Source: an uncultured Collinsella sp. (GTDB lineage Bacteria; Actinomycetota; Coriobacteriia; Coriobacteriales; Coriobacteriaceae). Taken from it: DNA of 12,260 nucleotides. The stretch lies in the NCBI GenBank assembly GCA_902494685.1, contig CABUUE010000023.1:1-12260 (forward strand). Reading direction: 5' to 3'. The notes below the pieces were generated by a model. It had not been told where the DNA came from, did not search any database, and saw nothing but the letters and a program-made list of their open reading frames with translations. Below are positions 6,545-12,260 of the stretch, piece by piece (position 1 is the first letter of the stretch; each line of letters starts with the position of its first letter). The translations under genes were made by a program, and so were the position numbers.

Positions 6545-8971
6545 ATGGAATCGTTGTACCGAAAGTATCGCCCGCTCACCTTCGACTCCGTGGTGGGCCA
6601 GCAGCATATCGTCTCGACGCTCGAGCACGCCATCACCGAGGGGCGCCTGTCCCACGCCTACCTGTTCTGCGGACCGCGCGGCACGGGCAAGACCACCATG
6701 GCGCGCATTCTGGCCAAGGCACTGCTGTGCCGCAATGCCGAGGCGGCGCGCGCCGAGGGTGCAAGCGGCTGCATGCCCGACGGTACTTGCGAGGAGTGCG
6801 AGCTCATTGCCGAGGGCAACCACCCGGATGTCTACGAGCTCGATGCCGCAAGCCGCACGGGCGTGGACAATGTGCGCGAGGAGATCATCAACTCCGTCAA
6901 CTTTGCCCCGGTGCGCGGCAAGTACAAGATCTATATCATCGACGAGGTCCACATGCTCACGACGGCGGCGTTCAACGCGCTGCTCAAGACGCTTGAGGAG
7001 CCGCCGGCGCACGTGATCTTTGTGCTGTGCACCACCGACCCGCAAAAGATTCTGGAGACCATCCTCTCGCGCTGCCAGCGTTTCGATTTCCATCGCATCG
7101 GCAACGAGGATATCGAGCACCGCCTGGCATACGTGTGCGAGCAGGAGGGCTTCGATTACGACGATGAGGCGCTGGCTATCGTGGCGCGCCATGCCAAGGG
7201 CGGCATGCGCGACGCGTTGTCCACGCTGGAGCAGCTGAGCGTCTTTGGCAACGGTTCTGTGCATGCGGACGACGCCCGCTCTCTTTTAGGCGAGGTTTCG
7301 GACCAGATTCTGGGCGAGTTTTCCCGCGCCATTGCCGATCGCGATGTTGCCGAGCTCTATGGACTGATCCGTACGCAGGTCGAGGAAGGAAACGACCTGC
7401 TGGAGCTGACGCGCGACCTGGTGGCGCACGTGCGTGACGTGTACGTTGCCTGCGTTGCCGGTGCTCGTGCCGAGCTGTTTGAGGGCGGCTCCGAGCAGGC
7501 CGAGGCGCTTGCTGCCGAGGCCGCTGCCTTTGGCGAGCATCCTGCCGACCGCCTGGCCCGTGTGCTGACGGTGCTCGACGATGCCGCACTGGAGATGAGG
7601 GGCGCGAGCGACGTGCGCCTGGTGCTCGAGATTGCCTGCACGCGTCTGGCGCGTCCCGAGGCCGATTTAACGATTGAGGCATTGGCCGAGCGCGTGGCAC
7701 GCCTGGAGGCCATGGTTGCCAACGGCGCCGTGCCGGCGAGCGTGGCTGCTGCTCAGGCCGCCGCGCCTGCAGCATCCGTACCCGCTGCTGCCCAACAGCC
7801 GACGCTCATTTCGGGCGCTCGTGCTGCCGCTCCGGCGGTATCCGCTGCCCCTGCTGCTACGTCCGCGCGCCAGGGTGGCATGCCTTGGGACCGTGGTGCT
7901 GCCGCTCCGGCGGCTCAGCCTGCACCCGTGTCAGCTTCCAAGCCTGCAGCGCCTGCACCTCAGCCTGCGCCGGCTCCGACGCCTCAGCCCCAGTCCAACA
8001 ATGCCGCCCAGGTTGCTGCCGCCGGCGCCGCCGAGACCCCCGCGGTCGAGGACGCCGGCGAGCTGCAGCGCAAATGGGCCGAGGTCGTCGAGCGCGTCAA
8101 GGCGCGTCAGGCTTCCTACGCAGGGCTTTTGCTCAACGCCCGCGCCACGGCCGACGACGGCTCCAAGCTCACGGTCTCGTTCCCCGCGGGTTCGACTTTT
8201 GCCATTAAGATGCTCGGTCGCGCCGATACGCAGTCGGTGGTCCTACCGACGGTCTGCGCGGTCTTCGGTCGTCGTACCGTCGACTATGTCCTGGATGGGG
8301 GTGGCACGCCGGCTCCTCAACATGAGGAGCATTCTCCATCTGCACGGGCTGCGGCATCTGCGGACCCGCAACCCGTGTCCTCGGCGGCCCCTGTATCCTC
8401 GAGCGCCAGCGCGCCGCAGCAGCAAGCGGCACCGGTAACGGCATCGACCTCGTCGGCGCCTAAGCCCGCGGCGCCCAAACCGGCTGCTCCGACACCCGCG
8501 CCCAAGCCCGTCTCGCCCGCGCCCAAGTCGTCTGACCTGGGCAAAGCCCCCTGGCTACGCTCCGACAACCCCGCCGGTGCTCCTGCCACGGGTAAGCTCC
8601 CGACCGAGCCCGCACCCCGTGCGCCCGAGCGCTCGGCTGCCCCCAAAGCTCAGCCTGTCGCGCAGTCCGCGCCGTGGGAATCCGAGCAGGTGCCCTACGA
8701 CGACGCTATGGTCGGCGGCTTCGCTGGCGATGCGAGCGGGGACGATCTGCCTCCGTTCGACGTGCCGGGTGCGACGCCCGCGCCCAAGTCCGCTGTAGCT
8801 GCCCCCAAAGAGGAGGACGCTCCTGCAGCTCCCTGGGAGTCCAACCCCGGCGCCGGCAGCCCCTTCGGCCACCAGGGCGCAGCCCCGAGCATCCCGCAGA
8901 CCGAGGACGAGGCCAAAGACCTCATCCGCAGCGTCTTCGGTCAGGCCACCATCTTCAAACCGGTGGAGTAG
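6545..8971 (+). CDS. dnaX: DNA polymerase III subunit gamma/tau
   Basis: The ATPase that loads the sliding clamp and bridges replisome parts, 808 residues. The start is the ATG at 6545 (MESLYRKYRPLTF), preceded by GGGGGAG; an in-frame upstream extension overlaps the divergent gene and is not real. Domain I shows Walker A GPRGTGKT (43-50), four zinc cysteines C62, C76, C82, C85, Walker B IIDEVH (131-136), sensor residues T163/T164 and arginine finger R176. Domains II and III extend to about 370. A 130-residue Ala/Pro linker leads to a C-terminal domain at about 505-585 (ELQRKWAEVVERVKARQ onward). A second low-complexity linker of about 190 residues follows, then a conserved-looking tip (EDEAKDLIRSVFGQATIF). 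No in-frame slippery A-run is seen, so only tau is expected. The linkers carry four Pro-Trp motifs and a GDDLPPF stretch. The gene converges on a small minus-strand gene 21 nt away. Confidence 0.97.
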   Translation: MESLYRKYRPLTFDSVVGQQHIVSTLEHAITEGRLSHAYLFCGPRGTGKTTMARILAKALLCRNAEAARAEGASGCMPDGTCEECELIAEGNHPDVYELDAASRTGVDNVREEIINSVNFAPVRGKYKIYIIDEVHMLTTAAFNALLKTLEEPPAHVIFVLCTTDPQKILETILSRCQRFDFHRIGNEDIEHRLAYVCEQEGFDYDDEALAIVARHAKGGMRDALSTLEQLSVFGNGSVHADDARSLLGEVSDQILGEFSRAIADRDVAELYGLIRTQVEEGNDLLELTRDLVAHVRDVYVACVAGARAELFEGGSEQAEALAAEAAAFGEHPADRLARVLTVLDDAALEMRGASDVRLVLEIACTRLARPEADLTIEALAERVARLEAMVANGAVPASVAAAQAAAPAASVPAAAQQPTLISGARAAAPAVSAAPAATSARQGGMPWDRGAAAPAAQPAPVSASKPAAPAPQPAPAPTPQPQSNNAAQVAAAGAAETPAVEDAGELQRKWAEVVERVKARQASYAGLLLNARATADDGSKLTVSFPAGSTFAIKMLGRADTQSVVLPTVCAVFGRRTVDYVLDGGGTPAPQHEEHSPSARAAASADPQPVSSAAPVSSSASAPQQQAAPVTASTSSAPKPAAPKPAAPTPAPKPVSPAPKSSDLGKAPWLRSDNPAGAPATGKLPTEPAPRAPERSAAPKAQPVAQSAPWESEQVPYDDAMVGGFAGDASGDDLPPFDVPGATPAPKSAVAAPKEEDAPAAPWESNPGAGSPFGHQGAAPSIPQTEDEAKDLIRSVFGQATIFKPVE

Positions 8972-8992
8972 CCGTACGGGCGGGTATACTGC

Positions 8993-9466
8993 TCAAGAAG
9001 AGAACCCCTTGCCCGGGCGCATTTGTATTTCGGACATGTGTAGTGTGGTGCCGCGTATATCGCATTCGAGCAAACAGGTGCGTGACGGTCGGCCTAGGAT
9101 GCTGAGGTCGATACGATACGTCGCATGGCTGTCCGTGTACTCGACTTGCTCGGCGTTAATGGTTGCTCCGATTGCCAAATAAACGCCTAGCTCGGCATCG
9201 ACAATCTTGAAGTCCTTTATCTTGACCTTGAACTCTTGATAGAGGGACGGGCTGTTGTAGTAGACGGTTCGGGTTCCGTCGGTGCACTCATCGGTCGTCT
9301 CCCATTTGACGACGGGCTGGTCCGAGCTGGCTATCAGCAGTTCTGCTCCAAAAGCTATGGCATGGGTGATGACAACCAGCAATGCCCAGCCGACAAAGAG
9401 ATAGAGAACCACATATGCAACGGGGTGTTTTGAACGGATGTTTTGGAGCGCGTTGGGGGCATTCAT
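8993..9466 (-). CDS. Small membrane-anchored protein of unknown function
   Basis: A 157-residue protein I do not recognise. Residues 1-16 are polar with a basic SKH, residues 17-44 form one hydrophobic helix, and the remaining 113 residues probably lie outside the membrane as a beta-rich domain (alternating hydrophobic pattern in VKIKDFKIVDAELGVYLAIG). Cysteines are at about 61, 130 and 134, so one disulfide is possible. Coding potential is supported by a strong Shine-Dalgarno (GGAGG, 6 nt from the ATG at 9466) and a perfect TATAAT box about 35 nt upstream. Base composition is visibly less GC-rich than dnaX or recR, with more A/T-ending codons, which may mean a recent arrival. It stands alone between dnaX and ybaB, convergent with dnaX. 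Confidence 0.72.
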   Translation of the reverse strand: MNAPNALQNIRSKHPVAYVVLYLFVGWALLVVITHAIAFGAELLIASSDQPVVKWETTDECTDGTRTVYYNSPSLYQEFKVKIKDFKIVDAELGVYLAIGATINAEQVEYTDSHATYRIDLSILGRPSRTCLLECDIRGTTLHMSEIQMRPGKGFSS

Positions 9467-9500
9467 GGGGCACCTCCAAATTACTATCTATGGCAATCAA

Positions 9501-9506
9501 ATTATA
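9501..9506 (-). promoter_or_regulatory. -10 box (TATAAT) for the small membrane-protein gene
   Basis: On the minus strand this is a perfect TATAAT, placing the transcript start near 9494 and giving a leader of about 28 nt before the ATG at 9466. A GTGACG upstream at a short 15-nt spacing is the best -35 candidate and is weak. Confidence 0.55.
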
Positions 9507-9609
9507 CCCCGCTGCCATGCGCGTCACCGTGAGCAACGGATCGGCATGCAGGTCTTTAGCGGTGCACATGAAATGTCGGATTCCGGCTCTACAAGATTTA
9601 GCTTTCAAT

Positions 9610-9644
9610 ATTATGCAGATGCGAATTATTCAACTTTGCATAAT
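9610..9644. repeat. Concentric inverted repeat in the spacer upstream of ybaB
   Basis: ATTATGCA (9610-9617) is matched by TGCATAAT (9637-9644). Exactly centred between them, at base 9627, is a second palindrome, GAAT-T-ATTC (9623-9631). The two 5-nt stretches between them do not pair. The spacer from 9467 to 9806 (340 nt) otherwise holds the promoter of the minus-strand gene, a short AT-rich open frame (9546-9686) without a ribosome binding site, and the ybaB leader. Confidence 0.6.
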
Positions 9645-9722
9645 CTTCGGGTGCGGCTTGCACTCCAGGACATGTATATCGACTGAGGTAGCGTGACTGC
9701 CCCGCTTGCTGGCCGCGCGCCG

Positions 9723-9731
9723 TGGTACGAT
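9723..9731 (+). promoter_or_regulatory. Candidate extended -10 promoter for ybaB-recR
   Basis: TGGTACGAT provides an extended -10 (TG-N-TACGAT, hexamer 9726-9731), followed by a run of five T. TTGCTG at 9706-9711 could be a -35 but its spacing of 14 is short. The resulting leader would be about 68 nt. Confidence 0.38.
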
Positions 9732-9761
9732 TTTTGAGTTTGAAAGTCCCGCCGCGTCCCG

Positions 9762-9793
9762 GCTGCCCTTGCAGCTCGGCGTGCGGCCGCACG
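9762..9793 (+). promoter_or_regulatory. Two hairpins in the ybaB leader, next to the Shine-Dalgarno
   Basis: GCTGC-CCTT-GCAGC (9762-9775) is a perfect 5-bp hairpin. It is followed by the 14-bp perfect palindrome CGTGCGGCCGCACG (9780-9793). The Shine-Dalgarno AAAGGAG (9795-9801) begins 1 nt later. The second element could be a protein-binding dyad or, as RNA, a stem beside the ribosome site. Confidence 0.45.
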
Positions 9794-9806
9794 TAAAGGA
9801 GCCATC

Positions 9807-10127
9807 ATGGCCGGTATGAACATGCAGCAGATGATGAAGCAGGCCCGCAAGATGCAGGAGCAGCTTGCCGCCGCGCAGGAGAACCTCAAGTCCCAGACCG
9901 TCGACGCCTCTGCCGGCGGCGGCATGGTCAAGGTGACCGTTAACGGCGAGATGGAGCTCGTCAACCTCACCATCGATCCCGATGCCCTCGATCCCGAGGA
10001 CGTCGATATGCTGCAGGACATGATTATGGCTGCCGTCAACGAGGCCGTCCGCGGCGTCAACGAGCTCGCCAACAAGCAGATGGGCGCCATCACCGGCGGC
10101 CTCAACATCCCGGGCATGCCGTTCTAA
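9807..10127 (+). CDS. ybaB: YbaB/EbfC-family nucleoid-associated protein
   Basis: A 106-residue homodimeric DNA-binding protein, normal length for the family. The N-terminal helix MNMQQMMKQARKMQEQLAAAQENL (residues 4-27) is the Gln/Met-rich signature, followed by a strand hairpin with GGMVKVTVNGEMEL, then the conserved LTIDPDALDPEDVDMLQDMIMAAVNEA helix region; the tail is Gly-rich. Family members bind DNA as a tweezer-shaped dimer and commonly sit between dnaX and recR, as here, although dnaX is separated by an unrelated minus-strand gene. The start is ATG with AAAGGAG 5 nt upstream. It ends 15 nt before recR and is almost certainly co-transcribed with it. Confidence 0.96.
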   Translation: MAGMNMQQMMKQARKMQEQLAAAQENLKSQTVDASAGGGMVKVTVNGEMELVNLTIDPDALDPEDVDMLQDMIMAAVNEAVRGVNELANKQMGAITGGLNIPGMPF

Positions 10128-10142
10128 GACACGCATATATAT

Positions 10143-10739
10143 ATGAGTGCGAATCACAGTCTGCAAAAACTGCTCGATGAGCTGGGCCGCCTGCCGGGCA
10201 TTGGTCCCAAGTCGGCCCAGCGCATCGCCTATTACCTGTTGGAGGCCGACGCCGAGGAGGCGCGCCGCCTGGCCGAGGCCATCCTGGAGGTCAAGCAGGA
10301 GGTCCACTTTTGCAGCCGTTGCTTTAACTACGCCACGGCCGACGAGTGCTCCATCTGCCAGGACCCGATGCGCGATACCACTCGCATTTGTGTGGTGGGC
10401 GAGCCGCGCGACGTCCAGGCAATCGAGCGCACGGGCAGCTACCATGGCCTGTACCATGTGCTGGGCGGCGTGATCAGTCCCATGGACAAGATTGGTCCCG
10501 AGCAGTTGCACATCCGCGAGCTGCTGGCGCGTCTGGGCCACGAGGATATCCATGAGGTCATCATCGCCACCAACCCCAACATCGAGGGCGAGACCACGGC
10601 GAGCTACCTGGCCCGCACTATCAAGCCGTTGGGCGTCGAGGTGTCGCGTCTGGCAAGCGGCCTTCCCGTGGGCGGCGACCTGGAGTATGCCGACGAGCTT
10701 ACGCTTGGCCGCGCCATCGAGGCCCGTCGCGCGATTTAG
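10143..10739 (+). CDS. recR: Recombination mediator protein RecR
   Basis: A 198-residue DNA repair protein of standard length. RecR works with RecF and RecO to load RecA on gapped DNA. It has the N-terminal helix-hairpin-helix (LGRLPGIGPKSAQRIAYYLL, 14-33), a four-cysteine zinc finger (C57, C60, C69, C72), and a Toprim domain (about 80-175) with VVGEPRD and TNPNIEGETT. The C-terminal Walker-like segment GLPVGGDLEYAD (173-184) is typical. All key residues are present. It begins at ATG 10143, 15 nt after the ybaB stop. No clear Shine-Dalgarno is present: the spacer ends in an alternating AT run, so translation is probably coupled to ybaB. Confidence 0.97.
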   Translation: MSANHSLQKLLDELGRLPGIGPKSAQRIAYYLLEADAEEARRLAEAILEVKQEVHFCSRCFNYATADECSICQDPMRDTTRICVVGEPRDVQAIERTGSYHGLYHVLGGVISPMDKIGPEQLHIRELLARLGHEDIHEVIIATNPNIEGETTASYLARTIKPLGVEVSRLASGLPVGGDLEYADELTLGRAIEARRAI

Positions 10740-10814
10740 GTGGCGAGCCTGCTCCTGCCGTATGTTTTCCTCGCGACGCACGGGGTAGTCATAATTTCCC
10801 TGTGCGACTGTAAG

Positions 10815-10875
10815 TTTGTTGTGCAACAAAGATGCTTTGTATCCGCTTATCGCATGGATGCTTCCACTCGCATCC
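10815..10875 (+). promoter_or_regulatory. Hairpin cluster between recR and the exported-protein gene
   Basis: Three inverted repeats lie within 61 nt. TTTGTTG-TG-CAACAAA (10815-10830) is a perfect 7-bp dyad. CAAAG-ATG-CTTTG (10827-10839) shares bases with its right arm, so the two cannot fold together. GGATGC/GCATCC (10856-10861 and 10870-10875) is a 6-bp hairpin followed by TTAATTT and may end the recR transcript. The spacer 10740-10984 has no other gene. Confidence 0.4.
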
Positions 10876-10943
10876 TTAATTTGCCCATTCGCTGCGCAAC
10901 CTTTTGGGTTCGCTGATACACTCAAATATGGATTCGAATGAAT

Positions 10944-10972
10944 GCGCCGCTCCCGAGCGGCGTGTTTTTCTT
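10944..10972 (+). terminator. Intrinsic terminator abutting the next ribosome binding site
   Basis: CGCCGCTC (10945-10952) pairs perfectly with GAGCGGCG (10955-10962), leaving a CC loop or, more realistically, a 7-bp stem with a CCCG loop. It is followed by TGTTTTTCTT. The Shine-Dalgarno GGAGGAG begins at 10973, directly after the T-tract. It could end ybaB-recR transcription about 200 nt after recR, or act as an attenuator in the leader of the downstream gene. Confidence 0.75.
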
Positions 10973-10984
10973 GGAGGAGAACGC

Positions 10985-11890
10985 ATGCGGCCCGGTGGCA
11001 CTCAGACAAAGCGCGGCGCCGCGGTGCGCATGCGACGCCGACTGGGCTTGGCGCCGCGGGCGTACGCACTGCTATCGTGCTCGCTGGTGCTGGTCATAGC
11101 TGGCGTTTCTGCCTATGGCATGACCGTGCCGTCCATGATGCAAGCGCATGCCGCACGCGAACCGCGCGTGGGGCATGAGGTCAAAAGTGACCTGGGCACC
11201 ACGACTGGATATGCTTGGGCAAGTGTGGTCGCGCATATTGTGTTTGGCACCGACGATGCGGACGGCGCCGAGGCCCCGGACAACGAAGTCACGCTTGCCA
11301 ATGGCAAAACCATCGTGCTCACCAACACCAAGATCATCGATCGGTTGTCCAACAATAGCGTGGCGGCAACGGTGAATAAGGTCGAGCAGCAGAAGGGGCA
11401 GGACGCCCAGCAGTCCGGAAAGCCCGGTAGCTCGGATACTTCTGGCTCCGGCTCGGATTCGTCGAGTTCGGGCGGCGGCTCTGGGTCGGGTTCCTCTACC
11501 GGAGGGTCTGGAAACGGTGGTTCGACGGGCGGCAACACTGACAACGATGCAAACTCCGGTGGCCTTTCCGCTGCTGAGGAAGAGAGCATTCACAGTTGGC
11601 TTGTGACCAAGTACAACATGCTCGACGGCTATGTTTCTCGTGCCAATGATGTGGTCTCGACCTATAACTCTACGGGAGATCCTAGGCCGTGCGACAGCCT
11701 GGTCGGGGAGATGTTTGTCATTCGAGCCGAGTTCGGTCGTCAGACATTCTCGCCCCGGTCAAAGTGGTATCAGCAGTATGCCAATCTGTGGGGCTGTTAT
11801 ACCAACCTATGTCAATGGGTCGGCCATTACGGCGATGATGACGTCGCGCTCGGTAACTTCAACAATAACGTGGCGGCGCTTGCCCTATGA
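10985..11890 (+). CDS. Membrane-anchored exported protein with Gly/Ser linker, unknown function
   Basis: A 301-residue protein I do not recognise. The start is the ATG at 10985 because GGAGGAG (10973-10979) sits just upstream; in-frame starts further upstream would translate through the terminator hairpin. Residues 1-25 are basic (RMRRR), 26-48 form one hydrophobic helix, and the rest should lie outside the cell. A first extracellular segment (49-140) includes NGKTIVLTNTKIIDRL. A Gly/Ser/Asp linker at 145-193 follows, then a compact, probably helical domain (194-301) rich in Trp, Tyr and Asn with cysteines C236, C271 and C276. No LPXTG or lipobox is seen. Its TGA overlaps the ATG of a Ser/Thr kinase by 4 nt, so the two products are probably made together. 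A role as sensor or partner of that kinase is inference. Confidence 0.82.
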   Translation: MRPGGTQTKRGAAVRMRRRLGLAPRAYALLSCSLVLVIAGVSAYGMTVPSMMQAHAAREPRVGHEVKSDLGTTTGYAWASVVAHIVFGTDDADGAEAPDNEVTLANGKTIVLTNTKIIDRLSNNSVAATVNKVEQQKGQDAQQSGKPGSSDTSGSGSDSSSSGGGSGSGSSTGGSGNGGSTGGNTDNDANSGGLSAAEEESIHSWLVTKYNMLDGYVSRANDVVSTYNSTGDPRPCDSLVGEMFVIRAEFGRQTFSPRSKWYQQYANLWGCYTNLCQWVGHYGDDDVALGNFNNNVAALAL

Positions 11891-12260
11891 TGACCGATCT
11901 TGCATCCACCACACCACAATCGCTCGGTCGCGATCCCATGGTCGGCCTGCGCCTGGCGCGTGTCGACGGGTTTGAGCCGGCTATTGCGCTCGGTCAGGAC
12001 GAACTGCCTGCCTATCTGCGTCGTTTTACGATGCTGTTTGCCGACGATGCCACCATACGCCGTGGCGGTATCGGCCGCGTGACGCGTGCCGTCAACGCCC
12101 AAGGCGAGGCCGTGGCACTCAAGCAGCTCATCTTGCCGGCGCGCGATGAGTTCGACGACGATGCCGCTCACGAGGCGCTGGTCGCCAAGTTCAAGGCAGC
12201 GTTTCGCGAGGAATACGAATGCCATCGCGCCCTTTCGGGCCTCAAGGGCTTTCCCCGCCT
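11887..12260 (+). CDS. Second Ser/Thr protein kinase, N-terminal fragment (window edge)
   Basis: 124 codons are visible before the sequence ends. The reading frame starts at ATG 11887, overlapping the previous stop (ATGA); a second ATG follows at 11890. Residues 1-50 are a leader without recognised motif. The kinase N-lobe begins near 50: a Gly loop RRGGIGRV (58-65), strand 3 with the ATP lysine K79 in VALKQL, an acidic insert (87-96), and a helix C with FREEYECHRAL (E108 or E109 as the salt-bridge partner), followed by GLKGFPRL, a common strand-4 entry in kinases. The Gly loop lacks the usual aromatic residue, having Ile instead. The catalytic loop is outside the window, so activity cannot be confirmed. 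It belongs to a different operon from the first kinase and differs in sequence, so it is not a recent duplicate. Confidence 0.75.
   Translation, partial: MMTDLASTTPQSLGRDPMVGLRLARVDGFEPAIALGQDELPAYLRRFTMLFADDATIRRGGIGRVTRAVNAQGEAVALKQLILPARDEFDDDAAHEALVAKFKAAFREEYECHRALSGLKGFPR

Noticed and set aside
7700..8100. Programmed frameshift producing a short gamma form of DnaX
   Set aside because: No A-AAA-AAG-like slippery heptamer in the right frame was found in the region after the ATPase domains.
8966..8994. Terminator between the convergent dnaX and small membrane-protein genes
   Set aside because: Only an interrupted stem (GAGTAG/CTGCTC and GTAC/GTAT) with no T-tract on either strand; too weak to call.
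9546..9686. Short frame of 46 codons in the spacer upstream of ybaB
   Set aside because: It has no Shine-Dalgarno and overlaps the concentric dyad. It could be a remnant of a lost gene, mentioned under the AT-rich island, but does not merit a gene call.
9690..9806. SRP RNA or tRNA gene in the ybaB leader
   Set aside because: The GC-rich hairpins lack the conserved GGAAG-type SRP loop and any tRNA cloverleaf or T-loop motif.
9630..11069. Open frame of 479 codons on the minus strand across ybaB and recR
   Set aside because: It is antisense to two well-supported genes and shows no domain or convincing start signal.

Overview
High-GC DNA with an actinobacterial gene order. The FhaA/FhaB/PP2C-phosphatase/RodA block, the Ala/Pro-rich linkers, and the separate dnaX and ybaB-recR genes point to a gut member of the Coriobacteriia; Collinsella or a close relative is my best guess. 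That assignment is inference from protein style and gene order, not from a search.

Left part (1-5332, minus strand): a tightly packed signalling and cell-wall operon. It reads, in transcription order, a membrane Ser/Thr protein kinase, an FhaA-type FHA protein, a short membrane-anchored FHA protein (FhaB-like), a PP2C phosphatase, and the start of a RodA/FtsW-type transmembrane protein cut by the window edge. Adjacent genes overlap by 4 nt or are 6-17 nt apart, so translational coupling is likely. The kinase would write phospho-threonine marks, the FHA proteins would read them, the phosphatase would erase them, and the RodA-like protein links the module to peptidoglycan synthesis.

Middle (5333-6544): a gene-free stretch of about 380 nt. 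It holds a candidate promoter for the kinase operon and a 62-bp-period array of three long hairpins built from six alternating inverted copies of a 14-mer (GGGRYGCRSTTTCC). Next comes a YcxB-like membrane protein gene (minus), divergent from dnaX.

Right part (6545-12260): dnaX (plus, 808 aa with long disordered linkers) converges on a small membrane-anchored protein of unknown function (minus). An AT-richer spacer with a concentric dyad follows, then the ybaB-recR pair (plus) and a hairpin-rich spacer ending in an intrinsic terminator that abuts the next ribosome binding site. Last is a two-gene unit: a membrane-anchored exported protein with a Gly/Ser linker, overlapped by 4 nt by the start of a second Ser/Thr kinase that runs off the window.

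No tRNA, rRNA, CRISPR array, transposase or prophage gene was seen. The least explained items are the hairpin array, the polytopic kinase, the exported-protein/kinase pair with its terminator-RBS arrangement, and the repeated Pro-Trp motifs in DnaX.
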